A DNA stretch of 64,000 nt from Gelidibacter gilvus. GTDB lineage: Bacteria > Bacteroidota > Bacteroidia > Flavobacteriales > Flavobacteriaceae. Shown in pieces: positions 1-9,078 of this stretch. The notes under the pieces were generated by a model. That model did not search any database, was not told where the DNA came from, and saw only the letters and a program-made list of their open reading frames with translations. Position 1 is the stretch's first letter, and every line of letters begins with the position of its first letter. The stretch spans positions 22,990-86,989 of the forward strand of contig NZ_SDDZ01000015.1 in assembly GCF_004115975.1 (NCBI RefSeq), given 5' to 3'. The position numbers and the translations under genes were made by a program.

Positions 1-24
1 TTCAGAATTTTAAAAACGTGTGCT

Positions 25-1062
25 ATGAAAAACACAATTACATTATTAGCTCTCATTTTATTATTTGCTTCTTGTGAAAAAGAAAATAAAAAGACCAATA
101 ACGATCGTTTTGAACTAAACGTCATTGCAAAAAATTTTCCTGACAGTACTAAAGTAGTTCTTTACAATAGAGAGATTGACAAAAATATAGATTCTACTTA
201 TGTCATAAATGAACGTTTTAAGCTTTCTGGAAAAGTGGATTTACCCTCACTTTCTTACTTATTTTTTTATGATGGTGAAAATAAACCAATAGAACACTAT
301 AAATACTTATTTGTAGAAAACAAAGCCATTTCAATTGTCGGAGAATATTCAGATTTTTTTAATGCCCAAGTAAAAGGTTCAGATCAAACGAGATTACTGG
401 ATGAATATCATTCTCTATCTCAAAATAACGATAGCACCACAATAGCTTCCAAGCAACTTGAATTTCTGTATTCAAATGCAAATAATCAAATGGCATTAAA
501 TGAATTGTTGTACAAGAAAAAACAAATTTCAAAAGACAGCTTATTTTTGTTTTACAAAAAATTAGACGCCATGAATTCAAATTCACCAAAAGGGCAAGAA
601 CTATTGGCTTATTCAAAAACCATCAGCCTTAAAATTGGCGATCAGTTTAGAGATATTACAGGAAATGACTTTAAAGGCGTTGAACATAAATTATCTAATT
701 ATTATGGTAAAATCATTCTCTTAAATTTTCTGGAGCCCAGAATGTCCTTATTCCAGTCAACAAAATGAAAAAGAGTTTCCAACTTTAATTGAAAAATACA
801 ATCCTGAAGATTTTATCATCATCAGTTATTTTATTGACGAAGAAAAAAAGATTGGGAAAAACTGGTTGAGAAAGAGCATGCCAATTGGTTGGATATTTCA
901 GATTTAAAAGGATTGAAAGGCGAAAACCTCATGAAATATGAAGTTACAGGATCACCAATGAATTTTTTAATTGACAAAAACGGCATTGTAGTCTTATACA
1001 CCGATGGGTATTTTGAAGGACAAAACAAGATTGAAAAGGCAATTGATGAGCTTATGCAGTAA
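25..1062 (+). pseudogene. TlpA-like thioredoxin-fold lipoprotein with DUF4369 domain, frameshifted
   Basis: The first frame (25-768) gives a lipoprotein signal with the Cys at residue 17, a DUF4369-like beta domain (about residues 28-125) and the start of a TlpA/AhpC thioredoxin domain. It then runs out of frame at about 730. Reading 731-847 in the next frame restores the active-site region (WSPECPYS). Returning to the first frame at 850 gives a normal C-terminus (GSPMNFLIDKNG, YFEGQNKIEKAI) ending at the TAA at 1060-1062. One extra base after TTTT near 730 and one missing A in the A7 run at 843-849 would explain both shifts. The repaired product would be about 345 aa, a membrane-anchored periplasmic disulfide or redox protein. 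Its active site is CPYS rather than CxxC, so the resolving Cys is absent. It may be a true pseudogene or two sequencing errors. Confidence 0.8.
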
Positions 1063-1124
1063 GTCCATAGTCAAACACATTTATTTGAGTAAATTATACT
1101 TTTCAAATTTTAAATTCTTTTTCC

Positions 1125-2234
1125 ATGTCAAATCACACTTATAAACTCGTTCTACTTTTCGTCATTTCTCTCTTTACTTTGATGAGCTGCAAGAATCCTT
1201 CAGCCGAAAAAAAAGCAGCTAATGTTGAAACTCCAAAACATATCTTATTAAAAGAACAGCCCAAAGATGTTCCGACACCCTACGGCATGGTTTGGGTAGA
1301 AGGAAAAACCTTTGTACAAGGTGCCAAGCAAGCCGATCAGTTTGCCATGCCTAGAGAAAAGCCTGCACATGAAGTTACGGTAGATGGTTTTTTTATTGAT
1401 GTCACAGAAGTGACGAATAAACAATACAAAGCATTTGTGGATGCCACCAATTATATCACAGTAGCAGAACGCCCAATTGATTGGGAAGTCATGAAAAAAG
1501 ATGTCCCAGAAGGGACACCTAAGCCAGCCGACAGCGCTCTGCAACCTGGAAGTTTGATCTTTAACAAGAACTTAAATGCTGTGGCCAATATGAACAACTA
1601 TGCGCAATGGTGGGTCTGGGAAACTGGCGCCAATTGGAAACATCCTGAAGGCCCAAATAGTACTATTGCGGGCAAAGATGATTATCCTGTAGTCCATATG
1701 GCCTATGAAGACGCTATTGCGTATTGCAAATGGGCCAACCGACGCCTACCAACTGAGGCCGAATGGGAATCTGCAGCACAAGGTACAGAGACAAAGGAAA
1801 TATACACTTGGGGCAATGACCCTTCACAATTGAATGCATCGGCAAACACATGGCAAGGAACGTTTCCTGTGAAAAATGAAAGTACGGATGGGTTTGCGTT
1901 AATCGCACCAGTTAAATCTTATCCTCCCAATAGTATTGGACTTTATGATATGCTCGGAAACGTTTGGGAATTAACTAACGATTGGTTTAATGTCGATGCT
2001 TATAGACAATTGGACACTTCAAAACCCTTGATCAATCCAAAAGGTGCAGACCACACGTATACTCCTGGTAATCCTTATGCAAAAGAGCACGTGATTAAAG
2101 GCGGCTCTTTTTTATGCCATGCCTCGTATTGTGCAAGTTTCAGGATCTCTGCGCGGATGGGTACCAGTTGGGATTCTGGCTCTGACCATTCTGGATTTAG
2201 AACGGTCGCGACGGTGGCGATGTTGAAGGAGTAA
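1125..2234 (+). CDS. Formylglycine-generating enzyme (SUMF1/FGE) family lipoprotein
   Basis: 369 aa. It has a lipoprotein signal (hydrophobic stretch then LMSC, Cys near residue 22), so it is predicted to be exported and membrane-anchored. From about residue 50 to the end is an FGE-sulfatase domain: GMVWVEG near the start, TNKQYKAFV, RRLPTEAEWE, LGNVWELTNDWF, and a C-terminal GGSFLCHASYC...GFRTV block. The two cysteines (C331, C336) have the spacing of the catalytic pair of genuine formylglycine-generating enzymes, which convert a sulfatase Cys to formylglycine. Many relatives that lack this activity lack these cysteines, so sulfatase activation is a reasonable inference. No sulfatase gene is in the window, so the client would lie upstream or elsewhere. 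A shared stem-loop terminator follows. Confidence 0.85.
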   Translation: MSNHTYKLVLLFVISLFTLMSCKNPSAEKKAANVETPKHILLKEQPKDVPTPYGMVWVEGKTFVQGAKQADQFAMPREKPAHEVTVDGFFIDVTEVTNKQYKAFVDATNYITVAERPIDWEVMKKDVPEGTPKPADSALQPGSLIFNKNLNAVANMNNYAQWWVWETGANWKHPEGPNSTIAGKDDYPVVHMAYEDAIAYCKWANRRLPTEAEWESAAQGTETKEIYTWGNDPSQLNASANTWQGTFPVKNESTDGFALIAPVKSYPPNSIGLYDMLGNVWELTNDWFNVDAYRQLDTSKPLINPKGADHTYTPGNPYAKEHVIKGGSFLCHASYCASFRISARMGTSWDSGSDHSGFRTVATVAMLKE

Positions 2235-2285
2235 ATCGTAAATCACCAATCGCACATCCTAAATCTCATATGTCCTAAAATGAAA

Positions 2286-2322
2286 AAGGATCGCGACTTA
2301 CATTCGTAAGCCGCAATCCCTT
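2286..2322. terminator. Bidirectional stem-loop terminator between convergent genes
   Basis: An imperfect stem (about 15 bp) with loop CATTCG lies between the plus-strand FGE gene (ending 2234) and the minus-strand glycosyltransferase (ending 2355). Read on the minus strand, the hairpin is followed directly by TTTTT, so it best serves the glycosyltransferase. Confidence 0.7.
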
Positions 2323-2354
2323 AATATATTTTTGATTCTTCCGAAGAAGTTCCT

Positions 2355-3797
2355 TTATTTCTTTTCTGACAATTCACGGGTCAACCATCCTCTTCTACTT
2401 GCTGTTGCAATAGCGTAAGGAGTAATCCAAAACAAGCCGAAGGTGTAAAGCACACTGTAAGAATACGCCCAAAATGACTCTGTAAAACTATAACGTTTTG
2501 CATAAAACAATACTGGGAAACTTGAAAGAATCAAGATACTTGCAAAAGTTGACGTTATAAATAATATTGGGTGCATCAAAATGAAAAACAACATAAACAC
2601 TAAAAACGGATAGCTCATAATTATTTTTGAAGATTGACTGATAAATAACAATCGCGTCCCCAATTTTGAACCTTCTCTAAAATTCGTGAATACGTATTTA
2701 GACATCTGAATATTCTCACGTACATTACTTCTCCCCCATCTGATAAACATTTTGTACAGACCTTTGTATTGTTCAGGCACATTGGTATAACAGTATGCAT
2801 TTCTTTGGAAAAGCACATGCTTACCTTGTTTTAAAATCATATTGGTCATGGCACGATCTTCTCCAATATCTGAAGGTTGTCCCATAAAAGTTTGGTTGAT
2901 CCAATCTTCAAGACAAGCAAAAACTGCCGATCTACGGTATGCTGCCAAAGCTCCTGGAGTACAAAGCACTGAATTCAAAGTACTTTCTGCAGAACGTACA
3001 AATTCAAAACTCAAAACAAAACTCACGTTAAGCATTTTAGGCAATAAGGCTCTTTCGTTATTAAGCACTCGAATATTACCAGCTACAGCACCACAGTTCT
3101 CATTGACCACAAACGGACTAACAAGGTTTCTAAGCGTATCGGATTTAACTACAGAATCACTATCTACAGTCACAAATACTTCGCCTTTACCTAAGTTAAA
3201 TCCACGGTATAGTGCATGACGTTTTCCTTTATTTTTTGGTTGCTGATAAATCGATAAACGATCCCCCAACTTCTTTTTTGCTTGTTGCATCCAATACCAA
3301 GTATCGTCCTTACTACCATCATCAATCGCCAATATTTCCAATTTGCCTTCTGGGTATTCACTGTCTGCTAAACTCATCAAGGTATCCCAAACTTGCTTCC
3401 CTTCATTATATGCAGGAACAATTACTGTACACGTAGGCAACTCTTCATTAGTTACAGACTTAATTGCTTTATATTTATAGTACAGAAAAAGATTATAGAT
3501 GAAAAAACCCGCCTTAAAAACAAATAATCCAGTGGCTACGGTTAAAAAGATGAGTCCAAAAGTAGAACTCATACGCTCTGCTCTAAATTGTGCAAAATCA
3601 TTTTGTAAATCAAATACCAAAAATACAGAACCAATCATCAGTATAAAAGTACTGACCAGAACGACTACGCCCCAAGGATTAATCGATTTTGTTGAAGATA
3701 AACCATTAAAAAAGGAACCTTTTTTCAAAGTTCCGTTAGATACCTTATCTCCTTTTGAAATTTGCTTTTGATTTAAATTTTTAATTTTTGTGTCCAT
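2355..3797 (-). CDS. Membrane processive family-2 glycosyltransferase (hyaluronan/cellulose synthase-like)
   Basis: 480 aa. Two N-terminal membrane segments (about 43-63 and 80-104) precede a GT2 catalytic domain. The domain has the nucleotide-binding DDGS (159-162), the metal-binding DSD (212-214), GEDR (312-315, the GDDR-type acceptor motif) and RWGRS (353-357, the QxxRW-type motif). C-terminal membrane helices follow from about 380. This arrangement is that of NodC/HasA/PgaC-type enzymes that polymerise and extrude a beta-linked polysaccharide from UDP-sugars at the inner membrane. The polymer made cannot be told from sequence. The gene stands alone. Its 570-bp upstream region is rich in inverted and direct repeats, suggesting tight control of exopolysaccharide production. 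Confidence 0.88.
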   Translation of the reverse strand: MDTKIKNLNQKQISKGDKVSNGTLKKGSFFNGLSSTKSINPWGVVVLVSTFILMIGSVFLVFDLQNDFAQFRAERMSSTFGLIFLTVATGLFVFKAGFFIYNLFLYYKYKAIKSVTNEELPTCTVIVPAYNEGKQVWDTLMSLADSEYPEGKLEILAIDDGSKDDTWYWMQQAKKKLGDRLSIYQQPKNKGKRHALYRGFNLGKGEVFVTVDSDSVVKSDTLRNLVSPFVVNENCGAVAGNIRVLNNERALLPKMLNVSFVLSFEFVRSAESTLNSVLCTPGALAAYRRSAVFACLEDWINQTFMGQPSDIGEDRAMTNMILKQGKHVLFQRNAYCYTNVPEQYKGLYKMFIRWGRSNVRENIQMSKYVFTNFREGSKLGTRLLFISQSSKIIMSYPFLVFMLFFILMHPILFITSTFASILILSSFPVLFYAKRYSFTESFWAYSYSVLYTFGLFWITPYAIATASRRGWLTRELSEKK

Positions 3798-3872
3798 AGA
3801 TGATAATCCCGAATTGTTATTTGTTTTAATGATTCGCTTTCATCATAGTATAAGCAACACCTGTGCCATCTC

Positions 3873-3968
3873 AAAATCCCCTGTATTTAGGGCATATATG
3901 GTATTTAAGGGAATCAAAAGTGTGTAACATTTACACGTATTAGGGGATTTTACACAAGTTTTACACAG
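3873..3968 (-). promoter_or_regulatory. Dense repeat-containing regulatory region upstream of the glycosyltransferase
   Basis: Three repeat types lie 75-170 bp upstream of the glycosyltransferase start. A perfect 10-bp inverted repeat, AAAATCCCCT (3873-3882) and AGGGGATTTT (3942-3951), is separated by 59 bp. Nested in it is the palindrome GTGTAACATTTACAC (3922-3936). Two tandem copies of TTTTACACA(A)G lie at 3948-3968. Together these look like multiple protein-binding sites. The regulator is not identifiable. Confidence 0.5.
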
Positions 3969-4104
3969 TTGTATGATGTGAATTAATATTAGTAGTGCAA
4001 AGAAGGTGATGAAAGAAGAGATTAGAGAAGGCTGTTTAGTTACTTTATATCACCACACCTTCCCAATTTCAATTAAATACTGGATATTAAAACCTAGTTA
4101 GAGA

Positions 4105-4356
4105 TTGTTGGTGGAAAACACCAACGATGGCATAAAATCCCAACAATGGCATATTCATCACCTTTAAATCAAAAAACCTCCCCGATTTCAACTGAATCAG
4201 GAAGGTCATTTATATATAGGCACTAAAATACAACACCAATAAAACAGTGGATTTTAGGAACTAATTAAAGATTGTTGGTGAAAAACACCAACAATTGCAT
4301 AAAAAATTCTTGGTGGAAAACACCGACAATGGCCTAACCACCAACAATGGCATAAA
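4105..4356. repeat. Cluster of short hairpin repeats (GTTGGTG-AAAAA-CACCAAC / CAACAATGGCATAA)
   Basis: Three hairpins share a 5-nt A-rich loop: GTTGGTG/CACCAAC at 4107-4125, ATTGTTGGTG/CACCAACAAT at 4271-4295, and a decayed copy at 4310-4326. The phrase CAACAATGGCATAA or a one- to two-base variant occurs five times (near 4122, 4141, 4290, 4324, 4342). The flanking sequence (CCcaATTTCAA, then AAAGATTGTTGG) is also duplicated loosely, so the block looks like a degenerate tandem duplication of about 165 bp. No coding sequence is present. Confidence 0.7.
4171..4205 (-). terminator. Stem-loop terminator for the GH109-type gene
   Basis: On the minus strand, CCTTCCTGATTC pairs with a GAAATCGGGGAGG-type arm across a short loop (with a few G-U pairs) and is followed by six T residues. 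It lies about 160 bp beyond the stop of the 4367-5779 gene. Confidence 0.65.
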
Positions 4357-4366
4357 TTACTTAATT

Positions 4367-5779
4367 TTATTTACCATAAAGTACATTGGTCGTACCGCCA
4401 CCCGCTAAACTCACATCTACAGGTTTATTGGATTTCCAATTCCCACGAGTGAAATCAGGCACATCAATGGATGTCGATCTGTTGGCTACGGACTGCTCAC
4501 TCAATGGTGAAATGGCACTCCATAAAGCGGCATCATAAACATCCTGATCTAAAGGAAGTCCGTTACGCAAACAATCGATCAATCGCCAATCCATCATAAA
4601 ATCCATACCGCCATGACCGCCAACCTGTTTTGCCAAATCGCCCACTTTTTGAACAATTTCCGGAGTGTACTTTTCTTCCACAGCTTTAAATTCTTCATCA
4701 TTCAACCAAGAATGACCTTTACCTATTTTGGCTTCTGGCCATTTTCGGGCAATAGCTTCGGTGCCACTTACCAAGTGGATTCGAGAATAGGGTCTAGGAG
4801 AACTGACATCATGCTGAATCATAATGCTGCGGCCATTTTTAGTTTTGATCATGGTGGTGTTCATATTTCCTCTAAAATCGGCATTCACATAAGGCTTAAA
4901 GAAATCATCTTTGGCTGCCAAACTTTTAGCCATCGGATTCATTGAAAAATCGGCACTTGAAAGTGAAGTCAAGTAATCCATCTGATCGCCTCTATTGACA
5001 TTCATAATCTGACAAATTGGTCCTAACCCATGAGTCGCATAGAGATTTCCATCGCGTCCTATATTTTCCTTGAGGCGCCACATGTCCTGAAAAGCGTTTT
5101 TATTAAAATTCAAATCGACCAGATCGTGAATATACGCACCTTCACCGTGGATGATATCGCCAAAATAGCCTTGTCTTGCCATATTGAGTGTGAGCAATTC
5201 AAAAAAGTCATAACAACAATTTTCGAGCATCATGCAATGCATTTTGGTCTTTTCAGAAGTTTCCACCAATTCCCAACATTCATCAGTCGTTTTGGCCGCA
5301 GGCACCTCAACCGCCACATGCCTTCCCGCGTTCATTCCATAAACAGCCATTGGCACATGTAAATCCCATGGCGTTGCGATATAAATTAGATCTAAATCTT
5401 CCGTATCAATCATGTCCTTCCACGCATCTTCACTTCCGCTATAAACTTTTGGGTTGTGTGCTGTGCCATCCAGTAATTTCTTGGCACTTTCGGCTTGCTT
5501 AGGTCTCAAATCACATAATGCCTTTATTTCGACACCCTCAATATAACTTATGCGTTGTACTGCAGATGGTCCTCGCATGCCCAAGCCAATAAAACCAATT
5601 TTAACCGTCTCTATTTTAGGTGCGGCATATCCAGACATATTAAATCGGGAGGTGCCAAAATTAGGTGGTGAAACAATTCCTGACGTCGTACCACAACTGA
5701 CCAAACCTCCAGTGGCAATCCCAAGTCCTGCAAGTCCACTTAATTTTAAAAAATTCCTTCTGTTATTTTTATTGCTCAT
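4367..5779 (-). CDS. Gfo/Idh/MocA-family protein of GH109 (alpha-N-acetylgalactosaminidase) type
   Basis: 470 aa. It starts with a twin-arginine signal (NRRNFLKL, Arg 7-8) that also carries a Cys near residue 29, so it is exported. From about residue 58 is a Rossmann fold with the dinucleotide motif GFIGLGMRG, followed by the conserved blocks PWDLHVPMA, LENCCYDFFELLTLNMARQGYFG, GDLYATHGLGPICQ-like and NRGDQMDYLTS. These are the blocks I associate with glycoside hydrolase family 109, which cleaves alpha-GalNAc by a transient NAD-dependent oxidation. Substrate is inference. It could be another NAD-dependent glycosidase of this fold. It is a single gene with its own terminator, separated from the peptidase gene by another terminator. 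Confidence 0.8.
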   Translation of the reverse strand: MSNKNNRRNFLKLSGLAGLGIATGGLVSCGTTSGIVSPPNFGTSRFNMSGYAAPKIETVKIGFIGLGMRGPSAVQRISYIEGVEIKALCDLRPKQAESAKKLLDGTAHNPKVYSGSEDAWKDMIDTEDLDLIYIATPWDLHVPMAVYGMNAGRHVAVEVPAAKTTDECWELVETSEKTKMHCMMLENCCYDFFELLTLNMARQGYFGDIIHGEGAYIHDLVDLNFNKNAFQDMWRLKENIGRDGNLYATHGLGPICQIMNVNRGDQMDYLTSLSSADFSMNPMAKSLAAKDDFFKPYVNADFRGNMNTTMIKTKNGRSIMIQHDVSSPRPYSRIHLVSGTEAIARKWPEAKIGKGHSWLNDEEFKAVEEKYTPEIVQKVGDLAKQVGGHGGMDFMMDWRLIDCLRNGLPLDQDVYDAALWSAISPLSEQSVANRSTSIDVPDFTRGNWKSNKPVDVSLAGGGTTNVLYGK

Positions 5780-5899
5780 TGTATGTGATATTAGTTTTCC
5801 ATTATGACTTTACACGCCCTATCCCATTGGAAATGGATTGAATTCTGAAAGATATTCCCTTTTATTAAGTCTTCCAAAGTTGGCAGGCTTAAAAAAGAA

Positions 5900-5932
5900 A
5901 AAGCCTCTAAACTATTTCGATTTAGAGGCTTT
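5900..5932. terminator. Strong symmetrical terminator hairpin
   Basis: A perfect 12-bp stem (AAAGCCTCTAAA / TTTAGAGGCTTT) with a 9-nt loop. On the minus strand it is followed by a T-rich run, so it terminates the M1 peptidase gene that ends at 5943. Confidence 0.85.
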
Positions 5933-5942
5933 CCTGATGAGA

Positions 5943-7874
5943 TTATAATTTATTCCATGTATCATTTAGCATGTTGACATCTGCCAACATCTTGTTCGGA
6001 TCCATGACAACACGCTGTACTTCTTTTGTTGTTTTCAAAAGATGAGTCCAGCTATTACCTCGCTGCCAAATTTCGACAGGAAGTCTGACATTTTCTGTGG
6101 TATCATCCGTATAGATTACCTGAAGTTCTACCGGCATTGGAATTTGCCCATTGTTTTCAACAGTAATAAGATAATTACCTTGATAAGGTTCTACAGAAGC
6201 AATGCCCATATCGATATTGCCATTGCCGAAAAACCAACCTTTCCAAAAATAGGACAGATCCTCTCCAGCGACATTTTCCATATGGTTGAAAAAATCGTTT
6301 GGTTGTGGGTGTTTGTATGCCCAGTTGCGGATATAGCTTTTAAAGGCCGTATCAAAACGCTCAGGACCCAATATGTATTCACGAAGCATAAAAAGACCTG
6401 CTGCTGGTTTGAAATAAGCTGTGTAGCCCAAATTCCGTGCATTGGCCACTTCAGGAGACGTATCAATACCTTCGCGGTTTTCAAAAGTGAGGTATCTCAC
6501 CAAGCTCCGAGGTTGATCTGTAGAAGACGGGTATTCATTATTGTTGAAAGCTATTGTACTGTAATGGTTGATAAAGGTATTAAAACCTTCGTCCATCCAT
6601 GGGTAACGACGTTCGTTGCTACCAACAATCATCGGAAACCAATTGTGGCCAAATTCGTGGTCCGTAACGCCCCATAAATCTTCACCAATGCTTTGATAAT
6701 GGCAGAAACTCACGCCTGGATATTCCATGCCGCCCACACTTGCAGCAACATTTATGGCATTATGATAAGGATAAGGATAATAGGTGTTTGAGTAAAACTC
6801 TACAGATGCTTTAGTGTATTCGGTTGAACGGGTCCAAGCATGAGTGCCATCACTTTCCTTAGGATATACAGATTGTGCCATTCCGGTTTTGCCTTCACCA
6901 AGATTCATACGAGCGGCATCCCAAATAAATGATTTTGACGAAGCCCACGCCACGTCGCGTGTGTTTTCCATTTTAAAATGCCAGGTCAATGTGCCATTCG
7001 CTTTAGCTTGTGATGTTGGCTTTCCTACTTCATCTGGTTTGATAATGTAAACGGTTTTATCGCTTTTTGCGGCTTCTGCAAAACGCTCTTGTTGGGTTTT
7101 GGTAAGCACTTCTTTCGGATTTTGTAAAATTCCAGAACAGACCACGGTTTGATCTGCTGCCGCTGTTATTTTTACGTCGAAAGTTCCATATTCACAATAA
7201 AATTCACCAGCACCCAAATAAGGTTCTGTATTCCAACCTACCACATCATCAAATACGGCCACACGAGGATACCATTGCGCAATGGCGTAAACGGTCCCAA
7301 CTTCAGTTTCCAGTCGGCCCATACGGTCCATGCCTTCAACAGGAACCTTGAATTTAAAATTCATGGTGATGGTCGCATTTCCACCTTTGGCAGCTAACGG
7401 CTTATCCAAAAAAAGCTGCATTCTGGTATCGGTAATAATATGCTTTGAAGAGGTACCGGTTTCTGTTTTTGCCGAAATATTAGACAACTCAAATCCGCCT
7501 TCAACATCACCACTGTAACGACTTCCAAGAACTGAGGTGGTCAATGTTCCGCGAGAATTTTCGGTAAAACGATTCTGCTCCAAATAAATCCAAATAAAAT
7601 CTAAAGTTTCGGGACTGTTATTGGTGTAATGGATGGTGACATTTCCAGAAACCATGTGGTTTTTTTCGTCCAAGGCCACTTCCAAATTATAATTGGCGGC
7701 ATTTTGCCAATATTCTGGACCGGGTTTTCCTGAAGCCGTTCTGTAGACATTCCCTTGACGGTAAGTAAAATCGTCGAATAAATGTTGATTGCCATAATTT
7801 GCTTCTTGCGCAAGGATTGAAAGCGGAAGAAGGAAAGCAAACAGCCCTAAGATGCTGCTTTTAAAGTACGTCAT
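5943..7874 (-). CDS. Secreted M1-family zinc metallopeptidase
   Basis: 643 aa with a Sec signal peptide (hydrophobic 8-22, cleavage expected after ILAQ). An N-terminal beta-rich aminopeptidase-N-like domain precedes the catalytic domain. That domain carries the substrate-binding motif GGMEYPG and the zinc signature HEFGH (406-410) followed 18 residues later by E429 in MDEGFNTF, the standard HExxH-x18-E gluzincin arrangement. The C-terminal part is beta-rich. It probably trims peptides in the periplasm or outside the cell. The gene is transcribed alone, with a strong terminator at its end and about 200 bp of non-coding sequence upstream. Confidence 0.9.
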   Translation of the reverse strand: MTYFKSSILGLFAFLLPLSILAQEANYGNQHLFDDFTYRQGNVYRTASGKPGPEYWQNAANYNLEVALDEKNHMVSGNVTIHYTNNSPETLDFIWIYLEQNRFTENSRGTLTTSVLGSRYSGDVEGGFELSNISAKTETGTSSKHIITDTRMQLFLDKPLAAKGGNATITMNFKFKVPVEGMDRMGRLETEVGTVYAIAQWYPRVAVFDDVVGWNTEPYLGAGEFYCEYGTFDVKITAAADQTVVCSGILQNPKEVLTKTQQERFAEAAKSDKTVYIIKPDEVGKPTSQAKANGTLTWHFKMENTRDVAWASSKSFIWDAARMNLGEGKTGMAQSVYPKESDGTHAWTRSTEYTKASVEFYSNTYYPYPYHNAINVAASVGGMEYPGVSFCHYQSIGEDLWGVTDHEFGHNWFPMIVGSNERRYPWMDEGFNTFINHYSTIAFNNNEYPSSTDQPRSLVRYLTFENREGIDTSPEVANARNLGYTAYFKPAAGLFMLREYILGPERFDTAFKSYIRNWAYKHPQPNDFFNHMENVAGEDLSYFWKGWFFGNGNIDMGIASVEPYQGNYLITVENNGQIPMPVELQVIYTDDTTENVRLPVEIWQRGNSWTHLLKTTKEVQRVVMDPNKMLADVNMLNDTWNKL

Positions 7875-8076
7875 AATTGAAGATTTTTAATTAAAATAAG
7901 ATTGCGAAGATACTAATTTGAGAGGATGTATTCATACCGTTAGATTTTTTAAGAGAAGATATTACTATGATTTACACCAATATCACACACATTGAGAAAC
8001 CTATCAAAGTTTTGCAATCTTGAAAACACAATCAACTGATTAATCAAGCAACACAAATTAGTCCTCTTCCTATTTG

Positions 8077-9078
8077 TTATAGTTCCCAACCGATAGTGGT
8101 TCGAAAAACATAATCATCGTAAGACGCACCTTCTACGGGCTTGTTATCATAATTATAATTAAAGCCCAACTTCACAAATAAATCCAGTGGCAAATCATAT
8201 TTTAGATCTATTTTAAAATCGGTTCTTATCCGTTTTTTCTCTGTTAAACTCGGATATACCGTCACACCCGAAATCAAGCTCAAATCGTTAAAATCAAATA
8301 GATTAACTTCCAACGCCGCGAAAGCCTCTCCACTATTTCTGTTATCATCTAGGGTATCCGTATAGTCTTCAATATTATAGGCAACACCCAAAGCGCCCGC
8401 AAGGAACATTTGATTACTATGGATAAAGTACTTACCAAAACCCAATTTATTGGTCAAACGCATCTTTAACTTCTGCTCGCTATTGGACAGATACTCCGAT
8501 TGGAAAATCAAAAACTTGTCACGATTTAAAAAATAGTTAAAGGACAGTTCACCGTAGGTGCGTTGGATTTCCTCAACGTTATCCTGATTACTTCTCACTG
8601 CGTTAAATGTGGTGCCAATACTGTAGAAGTCGGAAGTGTAGCCTAAAGTGGCATCCAAAGTAAGTTGGCTTAGGTTGCTGGCTTTTGATAAATTAAATCC
8701 AAATGCCATGGTCGCATTTAAACGCGAAACGAAATCATCTTTAACTGGTTTGATGAAAACAACATTATTGATGCCAATGGCATCACCATTTAAAGCAAGG
8801 GTATCATTTTCAGTGTTTAGACCTTCAACTTTATACCGATTGCCCTCCGTTGAGGTGACCAGAAAACTTTCGGCGCTTGTTATCGATTTGACATTTTTCC
8901 ATTTCACTTTGAAATCGCTGCTACTGTAGGGTGTTTTTACAATCAAAACGCCGCGATCCATTTTTTTGATCTCTCCCACAATCCGATCGCCATTAGTCAG
9001 CACTAAAGTATCGTTTTGAGATACCACACCTAGTGAGATAAGAAAGCCAGCGAAGAGAAGTAGAAATTTAAAGTTCAT
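8077..9078 (-). CDS. DUF481 (YdiY-like) outer-membrane barrel protein
   Basis: 333 aa. A signal peptide (residues 1-20, ending SLGVVSQ) precedes a small SH3-like N-terminal part (NGDRIVGEIKKMDRGVLIVKT) and then, from about residue 115, alternating amphipathic beta strands typical of the DUF481 'salt-induced outer membrane protein' family. The role is unknown. A TATATTTG on the minus strand at 9102-9109 matches the Bacteroidota -7 consensus TAnnTTTG and sits 24 bp upstream of the ATG, giving a plausible promoter, although I see no matching -33 TTTG. Confidence 0.8.
   Translation of the reverse strand: MNFKFLLLFAGFLISLGVVSQNDTLVLTNGDRIVGEIKKMDRGVLIVKTPYSSSDFKVKWKNVKSITSAESFLVTSTEGNRYKVEGLNTENDTLALNGDAIGINNVVFIKPVKDDFVSRLNATMAFGFNLSKASNLSQLTLDATLGYTSDFYSIGTTFNAVRSNQDNVEEIQRTYGELSFNYFLNRDKFLIFQSEYLSNSEQKLKMRLTNKLGFGKYFIHSNQMFLAGALGVAYNIEDYTDTLDDNRNSGEAFAALEVNLFDFNDLSLISGVTVYPSLTEKKRIRTDFKIDLKYDLPLDLFVKLGFNYNYDNKPVEGASYDDYVFRTTIGWEL

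Noticed and set aside
4105..4356. Possible CRISPR array
   Set aside because: Repeat copies are few, unevenly spaced and imperfect, there are no equal-length spacers, and no cas genes are in the window.
6042..6677. 211-codon open frame antisense to the M1 peptidase
   Set aside because: It lies entirely opposite a strongly conserved catalytic domain and has no recognisable protein features.
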